From Ilex aquifolium (lineage: Eukaryota; Streptophyta; Magnoliopsida; Aquifoliales; Aquifoliaceae): 64,000 nt of DNA. The translations under genes and the position numbers were made by a program. The stretch is taken from assembly GCA_951799425.1 (NCBI GenBank), contig OX637398.1, positions 22,578,270 through 22,642,269 on the forward strand, in the 5' to 3' direction. This document shows, in pieces, positions 12,039 through 23,824 of this stretch (position 1 is the first letter of the stretch; every line of letters begins with the position of its first letter). The notes under the pieces were generated by a model. It ran no database searches. It was not told where the DNA came from and worked only from the letters and a program-made list of their open reading frames with translations.

Positions 12039-12050
12039 TGGTATCAGAGC
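12039..12050 (+). other. Primer binding site, tRNA-iMet
   Basis: TGGTATCAGAGC, three bases after the LTR end, is the standard complement of the plant initiator tRNA-Met 3' end. Reverse transcription of the element starts here. Confidence 0.92.
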
Positions 12051-12392
12051 ATAGGTATAAGATTTACCTAAGGCTTGAGGGGCATGGGTCTAGACCATTG
12101 CATTCCATATGCATTTCATGTTATGTGCTCTACTTGCTACATGTTATGTGTTACTTGTTGTGTGAATTATATACATGGTAGAATGTATATGGAAAGGAGG
12201 AACACTAGGGTTAGAAAACATAACCTTGGGTTCGGAAAAGGGATGAACGGGATAGTTCAAGGGTTAAACGTCTACTAGTATGTGACACATGTTCTACTAG
12301 GGGGGACAATGAGAGAATTCTCAATGTATGTGTTTGATCCCTAACTTTGGGGTACTAAATTGTTAGTCTATTGCTATCTAATGTGTGTGTAG

Positions 12393-14100
12393 ATGGAAAA
12401 TAGAGGAAGAGGAAGAGGAAGAGGACGCGGCCGAGGCCGAGGCCGAGGCGGTGGACGGAACAACCAACCACCACCACCGGTCTTTGACCAACAAGCCTTC
12501 ATAGAGGCTATTGGCACTGCGGCTGCTACCATTGCACAGGCCAGTGCTACAGCTGCTACTATTGCACAGACTAGTGCAAATGTGGGCCAAGGAGGCTCAA
12601 GTCATCTCCAGAAGTTCAAGGCACATCAGCCTCCGATCTTCATGGGAGGGGCGGACCCGATGGTAGCTGATCATTGGTTTCGGCAAGTAGACAAGGTCTT
12701 AGGGGCAATGGAGATTACTTCCGATGCTACGAAGATAACCCTAGCTACTTTTCAGCTAGAGGGAGAATCCCAAGTGTGGTGGGATTGGATCAAGACCTCA
12801 AGGAACTTGGGGATAATGACATGGGCAGAGTTCAAGGAACTCTTCATGGGTAAGTACTTCCCAGCGGCTGCTCGACATGCAAAGGCCCGTGAGTTCTTAG
12901 ACTTGAGACAGGGAACGATGACGGTGATGGAATACGTGGCTAAGTTCACTGAATTAGCCCGTTTCGCCGACGATTATGTGGCCACAGACATGGCCAAAGT
13001 TCGTAAGTTTGAGGATGGCTTGAAGTTATCCATTCGGGGAAAAATTGTGGGTCTCCTTCTGCAAGACTTGGACACAATGGTAACGACAGCTATGGCCATT
13101 GAGAGAGAGGTTGATGATGCAAGGAACATCCGAGAAGCGGGTGGTAAAGACAAGAAGAAGGAGGGTCAATCCTCTTCTTCTAGTGCGGGGAAGAAACAAA
13201 GAACTTCTGCTCCGCAGGGGCATCAAGGGCAGGGCCGTGGCTATCAACGCCAAGGCCAAGGTCAGTCCTTTCGAGGCGGGAGAAATCAGAGGCCTCCTTT
13301 TCAGGCAGGCCAACAGACTTGCTATCATTGCCACCAACCGGGGCATATGAAGCGGGATTGTCCTCAGCTGCAAGGATCCCAAAGCTATGGATCTTCACAG
13401 TCCCAGACTTCAGTGGGGCAACCACAGACCCAGTATACTCCTCACTACCCTACCATGGGCCGGGGGAGTCAGTATCAGTACCAGGGTGCTGCACAAGGCC
13501 CTACCACTTCACGTGCGGGGACACCGCAAGCTGGCCAGATGGGCCAAGGCATGGGTCGGGGACGAGGCCAGGGCTCACAAGCCGGGACTTCAGGGACTCA
13601 AGGGCGTGTCTACGCCATGATACCACAGACTGAGCCGGCAGATCCGTCGGTGATACAGGGTACATTTCTACTTTCCCGCTTATGGGCTAGAGTATTGTTT
13701 GATTCTGGTGCATCGCATTCATTTATTGCTGCATCTTGTGTGAAAGATTTGGGCTTAGAGGTTGAGACCTTAGAAGAGCCATTGCACGTGAGTTCTCCCC
13801 TAGGTGCTAGGGTGAGGGTTGATCAGATATGTCGAGGGTGTGAGTTAGAGATCTCAGGGATTCTACTCACCGTGGACCTTCGGGTCATGGACATGTCGGA
13901 GTTCGATGTAATCCTTGGGATGGATTGGTTGGCGGCACACCGAGTCGTCATAGATTGTGATCGGAAGCGGGTCACTGCTTACACACCGGATGGGGTTTGT
14001 TTCATGTTTCAGGGGGATAAGCACGATGCTTTACCCCAAGCTGTATACGACTCTAGATGGCACGGGCAGTTGATGGGTTGGTTAGCAAGCCTTACCCTGG
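12393..14100 (+). CDS. gag-pol (5' part): Tekay gag and protease region
   Basis: The ATG at 12393 opens an arginine-glycine-rich N-terminus ([13 protein letters not shown]), followed by an alanine-rich linker and a retrotransposon gag (capsid) domain at about 12640-13100. A CCHC zinc knuckle, [14 protein letters not shown], is at about 13320-13362 and would bind the RNA genome. After a glutamine-serine-rich linker comes an aspartic protease with the active-site motif [10 protein letters not shown] near 13693. Together these package the RNA and process the polyprotein. The element as a whole is nearly intact, with about one break in its coding region. No spliced or separate gag frame is evident; gag and pol appear to be one polyprotein, as is usual for this lineage. 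Confidence 0.93.
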
Positions 14101-14199
14101 AGGACGAGGCGAGACAGGAGTTGGGTCTACCTCGGGTTGTGTGTGATTATGAGGACATTTTTCCGGACGAACTACCGGGATTACCTCCACATAGGGATG

Positions 14200-17046
14200 T
14201 TGACTTCACTATCGAGTTGCATCCGGGTACATCGCCCATTTCTATGACTCCACATAGGATGGCGCCAGCTGAATTACAGGAACTCAAGGTCCAATTGCAA
14301 GAATTGTTGGACAAGGGCTTTATTCGACCGAGTACCTCACCATGGGGCGCTCCGGTATTGTTTGCCAAGAAGAAGGATAAGACCCTTCGTTTGTGTGTAG
14401 ATTATCGGCAGTTGAACCGGGTTACTATCAAGAATAGGTACCCTTTGTCGAGGATTGACGATTTTGTTTGATCAGCTGAGAGGGGCGCAAGTCTACTCCA
14501 AGATAGACCTCCGCACCGGTTACCATCAATTGAGGGTTAGGGAGGCGGATATCCCTAAGACGGCATTTCGAACGCGGTATGGGCATTTTGAGTTTACTGT
14601 CATGCCTTTCGGATTGACGAATGCCCCGGCGGCATTCATGGATCTCATGCATAGGGTGTTTCAACCCTACCTTGATCTATTTGTTGTAGTCTTTGTTGAC
14701 GACATCTTGATATACTCCAAGTCTGAGGAGGAGCATGAGGGTCACTTGAGGATTGTTCTTCAGATCTTGAGAGAGCATCAGTTGTACGCCAAGTTTCGCA
14801 AGTGTGAATTTTGGCTGACTGAGGTGAAGTTTTTAGGACATGTGGTGTCAGCTTCAGGTGTATCCGTAGACCCGGAGAAGGTTGAGGCAGTCATGAATTG
14901 GGAGAGACCGAAGTCAGTCTTCGAGATACGCAGTTTCTTGGGATTGGCAGGGTATTACCGGCGGTTTATTGAGGACTTCTCCCGACTAGCTGCTCCTATG
15001 ACCAGGTTGACTCGAAAAGAGGTCAAGTTCGAGTGGAATGATTCTTGCGAGAAGGCATTCCAAGAGTTAAAGAGGAGGCTTACTTCAGCCCCTATCTTGA
15101 TAGTCCCGGAAAGGGGACAGAGGTACACAGTTTATTGTGATGCCTCGAAGGACGGACTGGGATGTGTCTTGATGCAGTCCGGGAGGGTGGTGGCTTATGG
15201 TTCTCGGCAGTTAAAGAACCACGAGCAGAATTACCCTACACATGACATGGAATTGGCGGCCATTGTCTTTGCCTTGAAGGCTTGGCGTCACTACCTGTAT
15301 GGCGAGCAATTTGAAGTGTTTTCGGACCACAAGAGTTTGAAGTACATTTTTACACAGCGGGACCTCAACATGAGGCAACGCAGGTGGATGGAGTACCTCG
15401 AGGACTACGATTTCATGTTGCATTACCATCCTGGTAAGGCAAATGTGGTGGCTGATGCACTCAGCCGAAAGTCACGGGGAGTTGTGGCTAGTGTGGCTTC
15501 CCGAGAGTGGCAGATGCTCGAGACTGTGGGACAGTTCGGGCTACGCTATATGGGTCAGGCTCAGGGTACTTTGGGGAGTTTGGTGGCTACACCTTCCCTA
15601 CTGAGCAGGGTTATTGAGTCCCAGGGACAGGATACTGAGTTAGTGTCCATTAGGGACCGAGTACGATTGGGTACGGGTGATGAAGGTTGGGCCATTCACA
15701 CAGATGGTAGTCTTCGGTTCAGGGGACGGATTGTGGTTCCCCAGTCTGCGGAGCTCAGAGAGGAGATTCTCAAAGAGTTTCATTGTTCCCGATTTGCTGT
15801 GCACCCAGGTGGCACGAAGATGTATCATGATCTTCGTCGCCAATATTATTGGAGCGGAATGAAGAGAGATGTTGGAGATTTTGTCAGACGATGTCTCACT
15901 TGTCAGCAAGTTAAGGCTGAGCACCAGAGACCAGCAGGATTACTCCAGCCTTTAGAGGTAGCTGAGTGGAAGTGGGAGCATATCACGATGGATTTTGTGA
16001 CCCATCTGCCACGGACATCGCTGGGGCATGACGCGGTGTGGGTGATAGTGGACCGGCTTACCAAGTCGGCACATTTTCTGGCAGTGCGGATGACCTTCAC
16101 ACTGGAGGAATTCTGCAGGTTGTACATACGGGAGATTGTCCGGTTGCATGGGGTACCCGTATCTATAGTATCGGATCGGGATCCCAGGTTTACGGCTCAT
16201 TTTTGGGAGAGTTTCCAACGAGCCATGGGGACACAGCTGATGATGAGCACTGCTTTTCATCCCCAGACGGACGGTCAGTCTGAGAGGACCATTCAGACAT
16301 TAGAGGACATGCTACGGGCATGTGTCCTAGATCTCAAGGGTAGCTGGGAAGATCATTTACCCTTGGTGGAGTTCACCTACAACAACAGTTATCAGGCGAG
16401 CATACAGATGGCACCCTATGAGGCACTATATGGGAGGCCTTGTCGATCTCCGGTTTGTTGGACAGAGGTGGGAGAAAGAACCGCTACGGGGCCGGAATTG
16501 GTTAGGGACACCTCGGAGAAGGTAGACTTGATACGAAAGCGTCTTCTCACGGCTCAGAGCCGGCAGAAGAGCTACGCCGATAGACGGCGGCGACCTCTAG
16601 AGTTTGAGGTGGGAGATCATGTCTTCTTGAAGGTGATGCCTACGAGAGGAGTGGTCAGGTTCGGCAAGCGAGGAAAGCTGTCACCGAGGTATATCGGGCC
16701 CTTTGAGATACTTGAGAGGGTTGGTACAGTCGCTTACCGGTTGGCGTTACCGCCAAACCTATCAGGTGTTCATGCGGTATTCCATGTCTCTATGCTCCGG
16801 AAATACACCCCAGATCCGACTCATGTGGTGGATTGGGGCGAGCTTGTTGTTGATGCGAATGTGACCTTCGAGGAGGGACCAGTGCGTATCATGGATAACC
16901 GAGATCAGGTTTTGCGAGGCAAGACCGTGAGGCTAGTGAAGGTGTTGTGGCAGCACCGGGGAGTGGAAGAGGCGACATGGGAGCGCGAGGACACCGTACG
17001 TGCCAATTATCCCTTCTTGTTTGAGAATAGAGGTACACTTTTATAG
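14200..17046 (+). CDS. gag-pol (3' part): Tekay reverse transcriptase, RNase H, integrase and chromodomain region
   Basis: Reverse transcriptase spans about 14230-14880, with the catalytic [10 protein letters not shown] near 14692. RNase H spans about 15120-15460 ([13 protein letters not shown], the SDHKSLKY motif, and DALSRK at its end). Integrase follows, with the HHCC zinc-binding module at about 15780-15905 and a DDE core at about 15990-16300 ([24 protein letters not shown]). A GPF-type C-terminal module lies near 16690, and a chromodomain near 16860-17030 ([14 protein letters not shown]). The chromodomain is expected to bind histone marks and steer insertion into heterochromatin, which fits the repeat-rich neighbourhood. 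The coding region stops about 90 bases before the polypurine tract. Confidence 0.93.
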
Positions 17047-17126
17047 TCATTAATATTAGATGACTGTTGCATATGCATGTGATTGTATGTGCATGAGTGT
17101 GTGAATTTCGGGAACGAAATTCTTTT

Positions 17127-17139
17127 AAGGGGGGAAGAA
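17127..17139 (+). other. Polypurine tract
   Basis: AAGGGGGGAAGAA directly precedes the 3' LTR and would prime plus-strand DNA synthesis. The same tract is found at 36549-36561 and, reversed, at 56129-56141. Confidence 0.92.
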
Positions 17140-19602
17140 TGTAAAACCCGGGAAAATTTGAAATTTTTCTGAGTAAGGGCAAAATGGTCATTTGCCATCC
17201 TAATGCGTATTTGAGATACATATGCTCTAGATCTCGGATGAGGAAACAGAGTTCGCCGTTGGATTTGTATCGCGAAATCGAGTCACCCTGTCAAATTTCG
17301 TCTAATTCTGAGATAGTCGGATTTTTGCACGTCGTTCGAGGCGACTGCGTGACGAATGACAATTTAAAGGTCCCCATAAATATATTTTATAAAATTTCCT
17401 TAAAATTAAGTTAAAGTTCAAATAAAATTAATTTGAACTTAATCTGAGATATAATTAATCATTTCGGGACGAAAAACGGACCCGGAAGTCGGAAATATGC
17501 GGTGCCATTTGGACCACATATTAAAGGGGTATAAATAGGGGTTAATATCTGAAAAATCAGATATTCTCACCCCTATTGTCTGCTGAAACACACGGCTGAG
17601 AGGAGAGAGTGAAGGGAGAGAAGAACAAAAAATCATTTCTTCAAGCTTTCTTCCAAGATCTACCAAGTTCCGTCGCTCGGATCAACTCGGACCAAGAGTT
17701 AAAGTTGATCACCGCGATGAGGGCTACGTCTACGTACCAAGAAAAGTGAATTTCACCGAAGATTCAAGAGAGGACTTTGGAGAAATTAAAAGTTCTTGGG
17801 CCTTGGTTGGTGTTCTAGGAAGTTCTACTACTTCCTACACGCTACAAGAGGTAGGGTTCTTCCTACTATGGTTTTACTCCTACCTTAAGGGGCTGTTTTT
17901 GGTGGCTGAAATGTGAATGTTGTGTGGTTTTTTTTGTGGCTGAAATATGGCTGTTTTATGGCTGTTTATGGGCTGTTTTAGTGGCTAAAAAGGGGCTGAA
18001 TTTTGGACTGCTTTTCGGCGTTTGTACGGACTGTTTTTCGGCAATTGTATGGACTGTTTTTGAGCCATATTATGGACTATTTTTCAGCCATATTGCGGAC
18101 TGTTTTAGGCCATTTTGTGGACTGCATATAGGCCACCTTGCGGACTGTTTTTAGGACACTTTGCGGATTGCATATAGGCCACTTTGTGGGCTGTTTTTAG
18201 GCCACTTTTGTGGACTGTTTTTAGGGGCTGTTTTGTGCTAATTTTTGTGGGCTGTTATGTGTTCTCATGCGCCTTGTGATTTAAGTGTGTTATTGACATA
18301 GATTATGTAATAACATGCTTGTCAATTGTGTTAAATATAAATGTTGATACATGCTAGTTGATGTTTTGACATTGTGATGAAATTATAGAGACTATATGCA
18401 TATGATATAATTGTCCATGATACATGTTGATATGTTGTTTAAGTTGTCCATTTGGCATTCATTGCATGTTGGGCATGACTTTAGCATCACATTCATGGGC
18501 ATAAGTCATGAGTGTGGGTGTGTGGTAGACATGGTTAATCAAACACCTTGTTTGGTGGTTGGTATGTGGGCTCGGGAAAAAGTGGATCGAAGATCCCCTT
18601 TGAGTCGCATGGTTGCATGGAAGAAAACTTGTGTCGGGTATAGCAAGTAGGGCTAGACTCTCCCTCGGGTGCAAAACCCGGTCACATGGTTCAGGCACTT
18701 CCCGGCGGTGAAATTCCAGAAAAGTGCTGGTGTTTACGGAACCGGTGGTTGAGATACCAAAATCCGTTGCCCAACAAGATACAAGATTTTGGTTTATAAA
18801 AGTACTCATTCAATGAGTAACACCCATCAATGATTTGGTTTTATAATGAAACAACTTTTATTTCAAACGATCATTGGATGGATTTTTCGTCAAATGACGG
18901 TTCATTTCACAAGTGCATTGCATTGTGTTGTGGGAGTCGGTGAGGACTTGGGTTTAAGTGCATGAGTGAGTATCATCTCATTTCATGGCATGACATGGTA
19001 GCATTCCAACATTGAATGCATATTCTTGTATGGAATGGTTATTAAATGTTGTATGTAAACATTGCATGTGCACTTAGGTGGGGAGTAGCCTCTGTAGAAA
19101 ATACTCTACTGGGCGTGGCTCACCCTATACGGGAAACATTTCAGGTGCGGGATTTACGCCGGTGGATGACTCTCATTCAGGGCTGCAAGGGTGAAGAAAG
19201 ACGACTTGTGGCTTTTATACCTTCTTTTGAAAAACTAGACTTGTGATATAGTTTTGGCATGTAATGTAAGTAAAGAATTGTAATTGGACTAATTTCAATA
19301 TAGTTTTGCATGTTTTGTATGAGTATGGATAAATGGACCCGGTGTGGTCTATATTTACTTATAAATGGACCCAGTGCGGACATTGTTTTGTATTGGGCCT
19401 CGGATGGGTCATGTGAAGTTATATTGCACAGGTTGGGTTTTGGGTAGAGCTCCTTGTACAAAGGAGACTCTGCCCGAATTTTTGTTAAATTAAGGACCCC
19501 GGTAAATGGGGTATAACGGCGTGATATCGAGTTTCTCGGTATCCAGGGGTATTCCGCGGGTTGATGGGTAATCAATGGACCCCCGGATTTTGGGGTGTCA
19601 CA
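17140..19602 (+). repeat. 3' LTR of the Tekay element
   Basis: The 2463-bp LTR lacks the hAT insertion and differs from the 5' copy at about five sites by eye. It holds a TATA box (17530-17537), the adjacent hairpin (17544-17565), the 23-bp array (18005-18235) and the U5 hairpin (19442-19475). It is followed by the TSD ATATC (19603-19607). Confidence 0.97.
18005..18235 (+). repeat. 23-bp tandem array in 3' LTR
   Basis: Second copy of the array described at 10438-10668, with the same number of units. Confidence 0.85.
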
Positions 19603-20253
19603 ATATCAACCTATTCCATGACAATTTATATCACAAGCATATAATTACCATAATTTATCACAATGTCAATATATCAACAAACATATATCAACATTTTATC
19701 CAACCACAATTTCCAAGCATGTTATCACATAATCAAGCAATCAACACACTTAATTCTTCAAGGCATAATGTAAACACATAGTATGCTCACATATCACAAT
19801 CCTTGAAGAAATTACAAACTAGCAATTTCTAGTTACTAATTCATACTAGAATTGAATTTACCCTTTTTCCAATACCCATTTCATCAATTCAACAACAATA
19901 GGCAAGTGTTAAAAATCTCTAACAACCTACGCATTCTATATCACAAAACTAGGTTGGAAATAAACTTAGTTAGGATGAAAATCCTACCTCTTGAAGCGTA
20001 AAATAACCGTAGGAAGCTTCAAGAACCCGAAACAAGCTCTAATCCAAGCTTTCCCTAAAACTCTTATTTTTGAAACTTCGGTGAAATCTGTCCTTTTTGG
20101 TGTGGTCTCTTAGCCCACGACGAGGAGAGTGACTTTTGTTCATGGTTCGTGTTGATTCGAGCAACGAGAAGGCATAGATCGTAGAGAGAAGTTTAGAAAT
20201 CTCTCTTTTTCCCTCTCTTCCCTCTCCAACGTGAAGACCCATCTGAAAGTGGG

Positions 20254-20272
20254 GAGAAAATCAGATTTTCTC
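20254..20272 (-). promoter_or_regulatory. Hairpin next to the TATA box of the solo LTR
   Basis: GAGAAAATCAGATTTTCTC is a perfect palindrome around one central base. It lies directly downstream (minus strand) of a TATAAATA box read from about 20283 leftward. Its position matches the hairpins at 9031-9052 and 55710-55724, but its sequence differs. Confidence 0.65.
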
Positions 20273-20741
20273 TCCTATTTATACCCTGTAAATGCTTGGT
20301 TCACATTTCGCCACACGTTCTCCTTTCTCAGGTTAGGTTTTAACCCGAATCGATTAAATTTCGGCCTGCTTCAAGTTCAAAATATTTTTATTTCAACTTT
20401 CTTTAAATTATTATCCAATTTTCAAAATTTTATTCTCGGGTTCATTTATGAGGTCACCCGGCACCCGATCGCTTCGTAAAATGCAAAAATCTGAATGTCT
20501 CAGAATTCGACGAAAATTGATTGGGTAACTAGATTTCGCGAGACGAATCTAACAGTGAGATCCGTTTCATCATCCGAGCTCTAGAAAAATATGGGGTTTC
20601 AACCCGCACTGAAATGACAAATTATCGTTTTGTCATTTTTCACAAAAATTCAAATTTACCCGAGTTTTATAATTTTATTAGGATATTTTTTTTTGTTTTT
20701 AGACTTTGAAATCCATGTATTACTAGGGAATAATAATATTC

Positions 20742-20753
20742 AGGTTGGGGGTG
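20742..20753 (+). other. Polypurine tract of element F
   Basis: AGGTTGGGGGTG precedes the LTR start TGATTAACC at 20754. The same arrangement on the minus strand (GGTTGAGGGTG then TGATTAACC) is at 29378-29357. Confidence 0.7.
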
Positions 20754-22114
20754 TGATTAACCATCAAAATTACTATTTTATTATATTTAATGATTGATTA
20801 GTTACATATTATTTGTGATTAAATGTGTTAAATTCCATGATTTTCTAGTTTGATACTTTTTTTAGTTGTTTGGTATATTTTGCAGGTAAATTAGTTGATT
20901 TAAAGTAATAATGGATAAGACAAGTGAAGCAATAAGAATTACAATTGATAAGGATTGAAGACTCAAGATTGAGATAAGAAGATTTGAAGATAAAACAACA
21001 ATTTAATCCATATAAGAGTCCAAGTGAGAAGAAAACTCATTTAAAGTTGGATTAGGAAAGTATCCTAGAAGATAAGGATTTGACACGTTTTCAGTATTTT
21101 TGTCATTAATTTTGACTCCGATATCCAATTAATTTGATTTTTATGGGGTTGGAAATAAGATTTCAAGGGCTACAAAAGTGTATTTCACGAAAAATTTTGT
21201 GATTCAGCCTCTAAATATGTGAAATTCAAACTCGAAGTCTGGACAGATTTTGTACCCGCAGCATCTAAGATTTTATGCATGAGATTTGACCTTAAAAAAC
21301 TTCTTTTTGGAAAGGAATTCCTCCAAAGCCAACCTTATATCTTCTACCTATACCTAGGATTTATTTTAGTATAAATAAGGGCTCTCATCTTTTGAGGGAA
21401 GGATTATTATTCTTTTGCTATTTTTTCTTTTCTAGTTTTTGTTCTAAGTTCTATAGCTTGCCAAAAGTCCAACTAAAGCTTGGGGTGATACTTTCAATGA
21501 AGTTAATTCTTGTCTTTTAGTAAAGTTTTTGTTCTGTATAATTTCTTGATTCGTTGTGCCACGTACATCGAATGCTTGAGATTCTCTGCGAGTCAAATAA
21601 CTGGTTATTCCATACTTGAATTAATTAATTAGAATTTCTCATAAGATAGTTGATTTATTATTTGCAATAAAATAAGGTTTACCTGTTGAAAAGTTTGATT
21701 TATTGTAGACTCCGAGCATGGTGAATGCTTGTGATCTACAAGTAAATTTTTATATTTATTCAGATAATTCATTAATTATAACTTTTGATATTTTCATATT
21801 ATCACCTCTAAATATTCCGATTGGGATCACTCCTTAGCTGATTCTCAATTGAGTGCGAAAACTGGATCATTAATAATTACTGTGTAGATTTGAAAGGGTA
21901 TCCCGATGCTTTAGTATTTTCAATTATTGTTTTAAAACCAAATTTATTGTTTTCTAATTTCAAAATCTCTACAACAATTTTTTCAAAGCAATTTTGTTTA
22001 ATTTTTCTTTGTGTTTTAAGTTTTCTCAATTCCCTGTGGTTCGACCTCGGACTCCCGATAAATTTATTACTTGGCACAACCTACACTTGGGTGATCAATT
22101 CTAAAGTTGTAGCA
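20754..22114 (+). repeat. LTR of Athila-like element F
   Basis: The 1361-bp LTR starts TGATTAACC and ends near GTAGCA. It contains a TATAAATA box (21370-21377) and a U5 end of the Athila/Tat kind: a GTTCGACCTCGGACT stretch, then an ACACTTGGGTG stretch before the primer site. A polypurine tract precedes it and a primer site follows it, so it joins two internal regions. It is an old, diverged copy. Confidence 0.7.
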
Positions 22115-22120
22115 AGTTTT

Positions 22121-22137
22121 TGGCACTGTTGCTGGGG
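22121..22137 (+). other. Degenerate primer site, tRNA-Asp type
   Basis: TGGCACTGTTGCTGGGG resembles the Athila/Tat primer site TGGCGCCGTTGCCGGGG, which pairs with the 3' end of tRNA-Asp. It lies 6 bases after the LTR end. Confidence 0.75.
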
Positions 22138-22510
22138 GAGTTGTTTGAAGACAAGGAACGCACCGCCATCTATTGAGGTTTGCTAGATTTGAGATTCATC
22201 ATAGATCCGGTAAGCTTGTCCCCTATATTTTTTATTATTTTTTTCTCCTTCAGGTAGATTTTTCATAATTTTTAGATTTTTTTTAATGTGGTGTGAAGTT
22301 TTTCCCCGATGGAGGAACTGTGTGTGATTTGTGATGTGTTTGGTCATCCCACTGAGGTGTGCCCTTTAATTCCTACAGCTCGACGATTTTTTAGGGATGG
22401 ATCAATTGTGTTACCTAATTCTTTTCCACCTTACCCCGACCATTCTCGATACTTTAGTATTTTGAATTATTGTTTTAAAACCAGTCTACAATATTTAGAT
22501 TTTACCAATA
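22138..22510 (+). pseudogene. Start of a second internal region of element F, with a gag knuckle remnant
   Basis: After the primer site, 22204-22447 matches 1213-1470. The stretch at 22309-22400 reads LCVICDVFGHPTEVCPLIP, a zinc-knuckle-like sequence similar to the gag knuckles of the two other Athila elements here. The final part (22448-22500) resembles a piece of the LTR at 21900-21950. The region then joins minus-strand element C at about 22510. It is a fossil fragment. Confidence 0.55.
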
Positions 22511-23791
22511 ACACCAGATAGATTCGAGGTTGAAGGGTACCCTGTACATTGAAACATTCTCCTACAAACACAAAAACCAACATTAGTTGAAAGAGAAAAT
22601 TATATACAATATGCACAATTAACAATGTCATCTCAGATAATGTGGATTCATTAAATCTATGGATTCCACATGCTCAAAAAATCCTTCAAAAAATGGTTTA
22701 AGATGTTATCCATTGACTTTAAAAATATTACCATTTGAAGGATTCTCATTTTTCATTACTCCATGTCCGAATACCTGTTTAAAAATATATGGCCCTGTCC
22801 ACCTAGACCTCAACTTACCAGTAAATAAGTGGAGTATTGAATTGTACAAGACGAATTTTTGGGAAGGGACAAAGGATTTCTTCACAATTTTCTAATATAA
22901 AAGATTTTCATCCTTTCCTTTGCAATTTTGCATTTTCGTTTGCCTCATTCATTAGTTCTTTCAACTCACTAATATGAAGTTTCCAAGATGCACTTGCCTT
23001 GTCCAGATCAAAGTTCATAGTTTTGATTGCCCAATAAGCTATGTGTTCCAATTCTATAGGCTGGTGATAAGGTTTCCCATAAACTAGCCGATAGGGAGAC
23101 ATTCCTAAAATTATTTTGTAAGCAGTACGGTATGCTTAAAGCGCATCAGTCAGTTGCAAGGACCAATTTTTGCGGTTTGAGTTTACGATTTTTTTTTTTC
23201 AAAATGTGCTTGATTTCCCAATTGGCTAGTTCGGCCTATCCACTTTTCTGTGGTGATAGGGGCAGCTACTTTATGTGAAATCAATTTTCTTTTCATTAGG
23301 TTTTCAAATGACCAATTACAAAATGTGCACCCCCGTCACTTATAATGGCTTGAGGGATTCGCGACAAAATATGTTCTTTCAAAAACTTAATCACCATGTG
23401 GTAATCATTATTTTGACGAGGAATCACCTCAACCCAGTTGAAAATGTAGTCAATAGCAACCAATAGAGATATCCAAAGGATGGGGAAAATGGTTCCATAA
23501 AATTGATACCCCAACAATCAAAATTTTCAATGATCAAAATAGGGTTTAGGGGCATCCTGTTTCTTTTGGAAATACTTCCCAACCTTTGGCATCTATCACA
23601 AACTAGGAAAAAATCATGTACATCCGTAAAAGAGTGGGCCAATAAAATTCATATTGTAAGATTTTAGCATCGGTTTTCTTTGAGGAACAATACCCACCAC
23701 AAGCTTCAGAAAGATAAAAAGAGATAACTCGATTGATTTCATGATTGGGTACGCAACGTCTTATGGTTACAATATTTAAACAAGTAAGGAT
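22510..23791 (-). mobile_element. Athila element C, left part: integrase and 3' region (fossil)
   Basis: Minus-strand translation gives integrase pieces: a zinc-binding part with CDRCQRLG near 23580, a core part with a SPSFGY and VAIDYIFNWVE stretch near 23450-23500, and the Athila-typical end PYRLVYGKPYHQPIELEH near 23040-23100. About 350 bases beyond are 3' sequence homologous to 44080-44300 of Athila-1. It ends at AGGAT (23787-23791), where Athila-1 is inserted. It continues at 50976. It is degraded with many breaks. Confidence 0.8.
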
Positions 23792-23824
23792 TGACATGAT
23801 TTAAATCATACACCCAAGTATAAG

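Larger units (their letters stand above)
8627..19602 (+). mobile_element. Nearly whole Tekay-type Ty3/gypsy chromovirus
   Basis: The element has two LTRs starting TGTAAAACCC and ending GTCACA, a tRNA-iMet primer site, gag-pol with a C-terminal chromodomain, a polypurine tract and a perfect 5-bp TSD. Long LTRs (2463 bp without the hAT insert) plus the chromodomain place it in the Tekay (Del) lineage. By eye the LTRs differ at about five sites, roughly 0.2%, which suggests about 0.1 My at 1.3e-8 per site per year. It looks nearly whole, with about one break in the coding region. It is inserted in an older related solo LTR. Confidence 0.95.
7190..20671 (-). mobile_element. Solo LTR, Tekay-like, split by a younger element
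   Basis: The LTR lies on the minus strand, with its 3' end at 7190 (plus strand TGTGATGCCCC) and its 5' end at 20671. It is flanked by the perfect 5-bp TSD ATTTT (7185-7189 and 20672-20676). Without the 11-kb Tekay insertion it is about 2501 bp. There is no second LTR, primer site or coding region, so it is a solo LTR left by recombination. It carries a minus-strand TATA box with an adjacent hairpin (20254-20272) and a palindrome array (7492-7650). It belongs to a relative of the element that later landed in it. Confidence 0.9.

Noticed and set aside
13026-13633. Several 77-118 aa frames overlapping gag
   Set aside because: They are shadows of the arginine-, glycine- and glutamine-rich gag frame.
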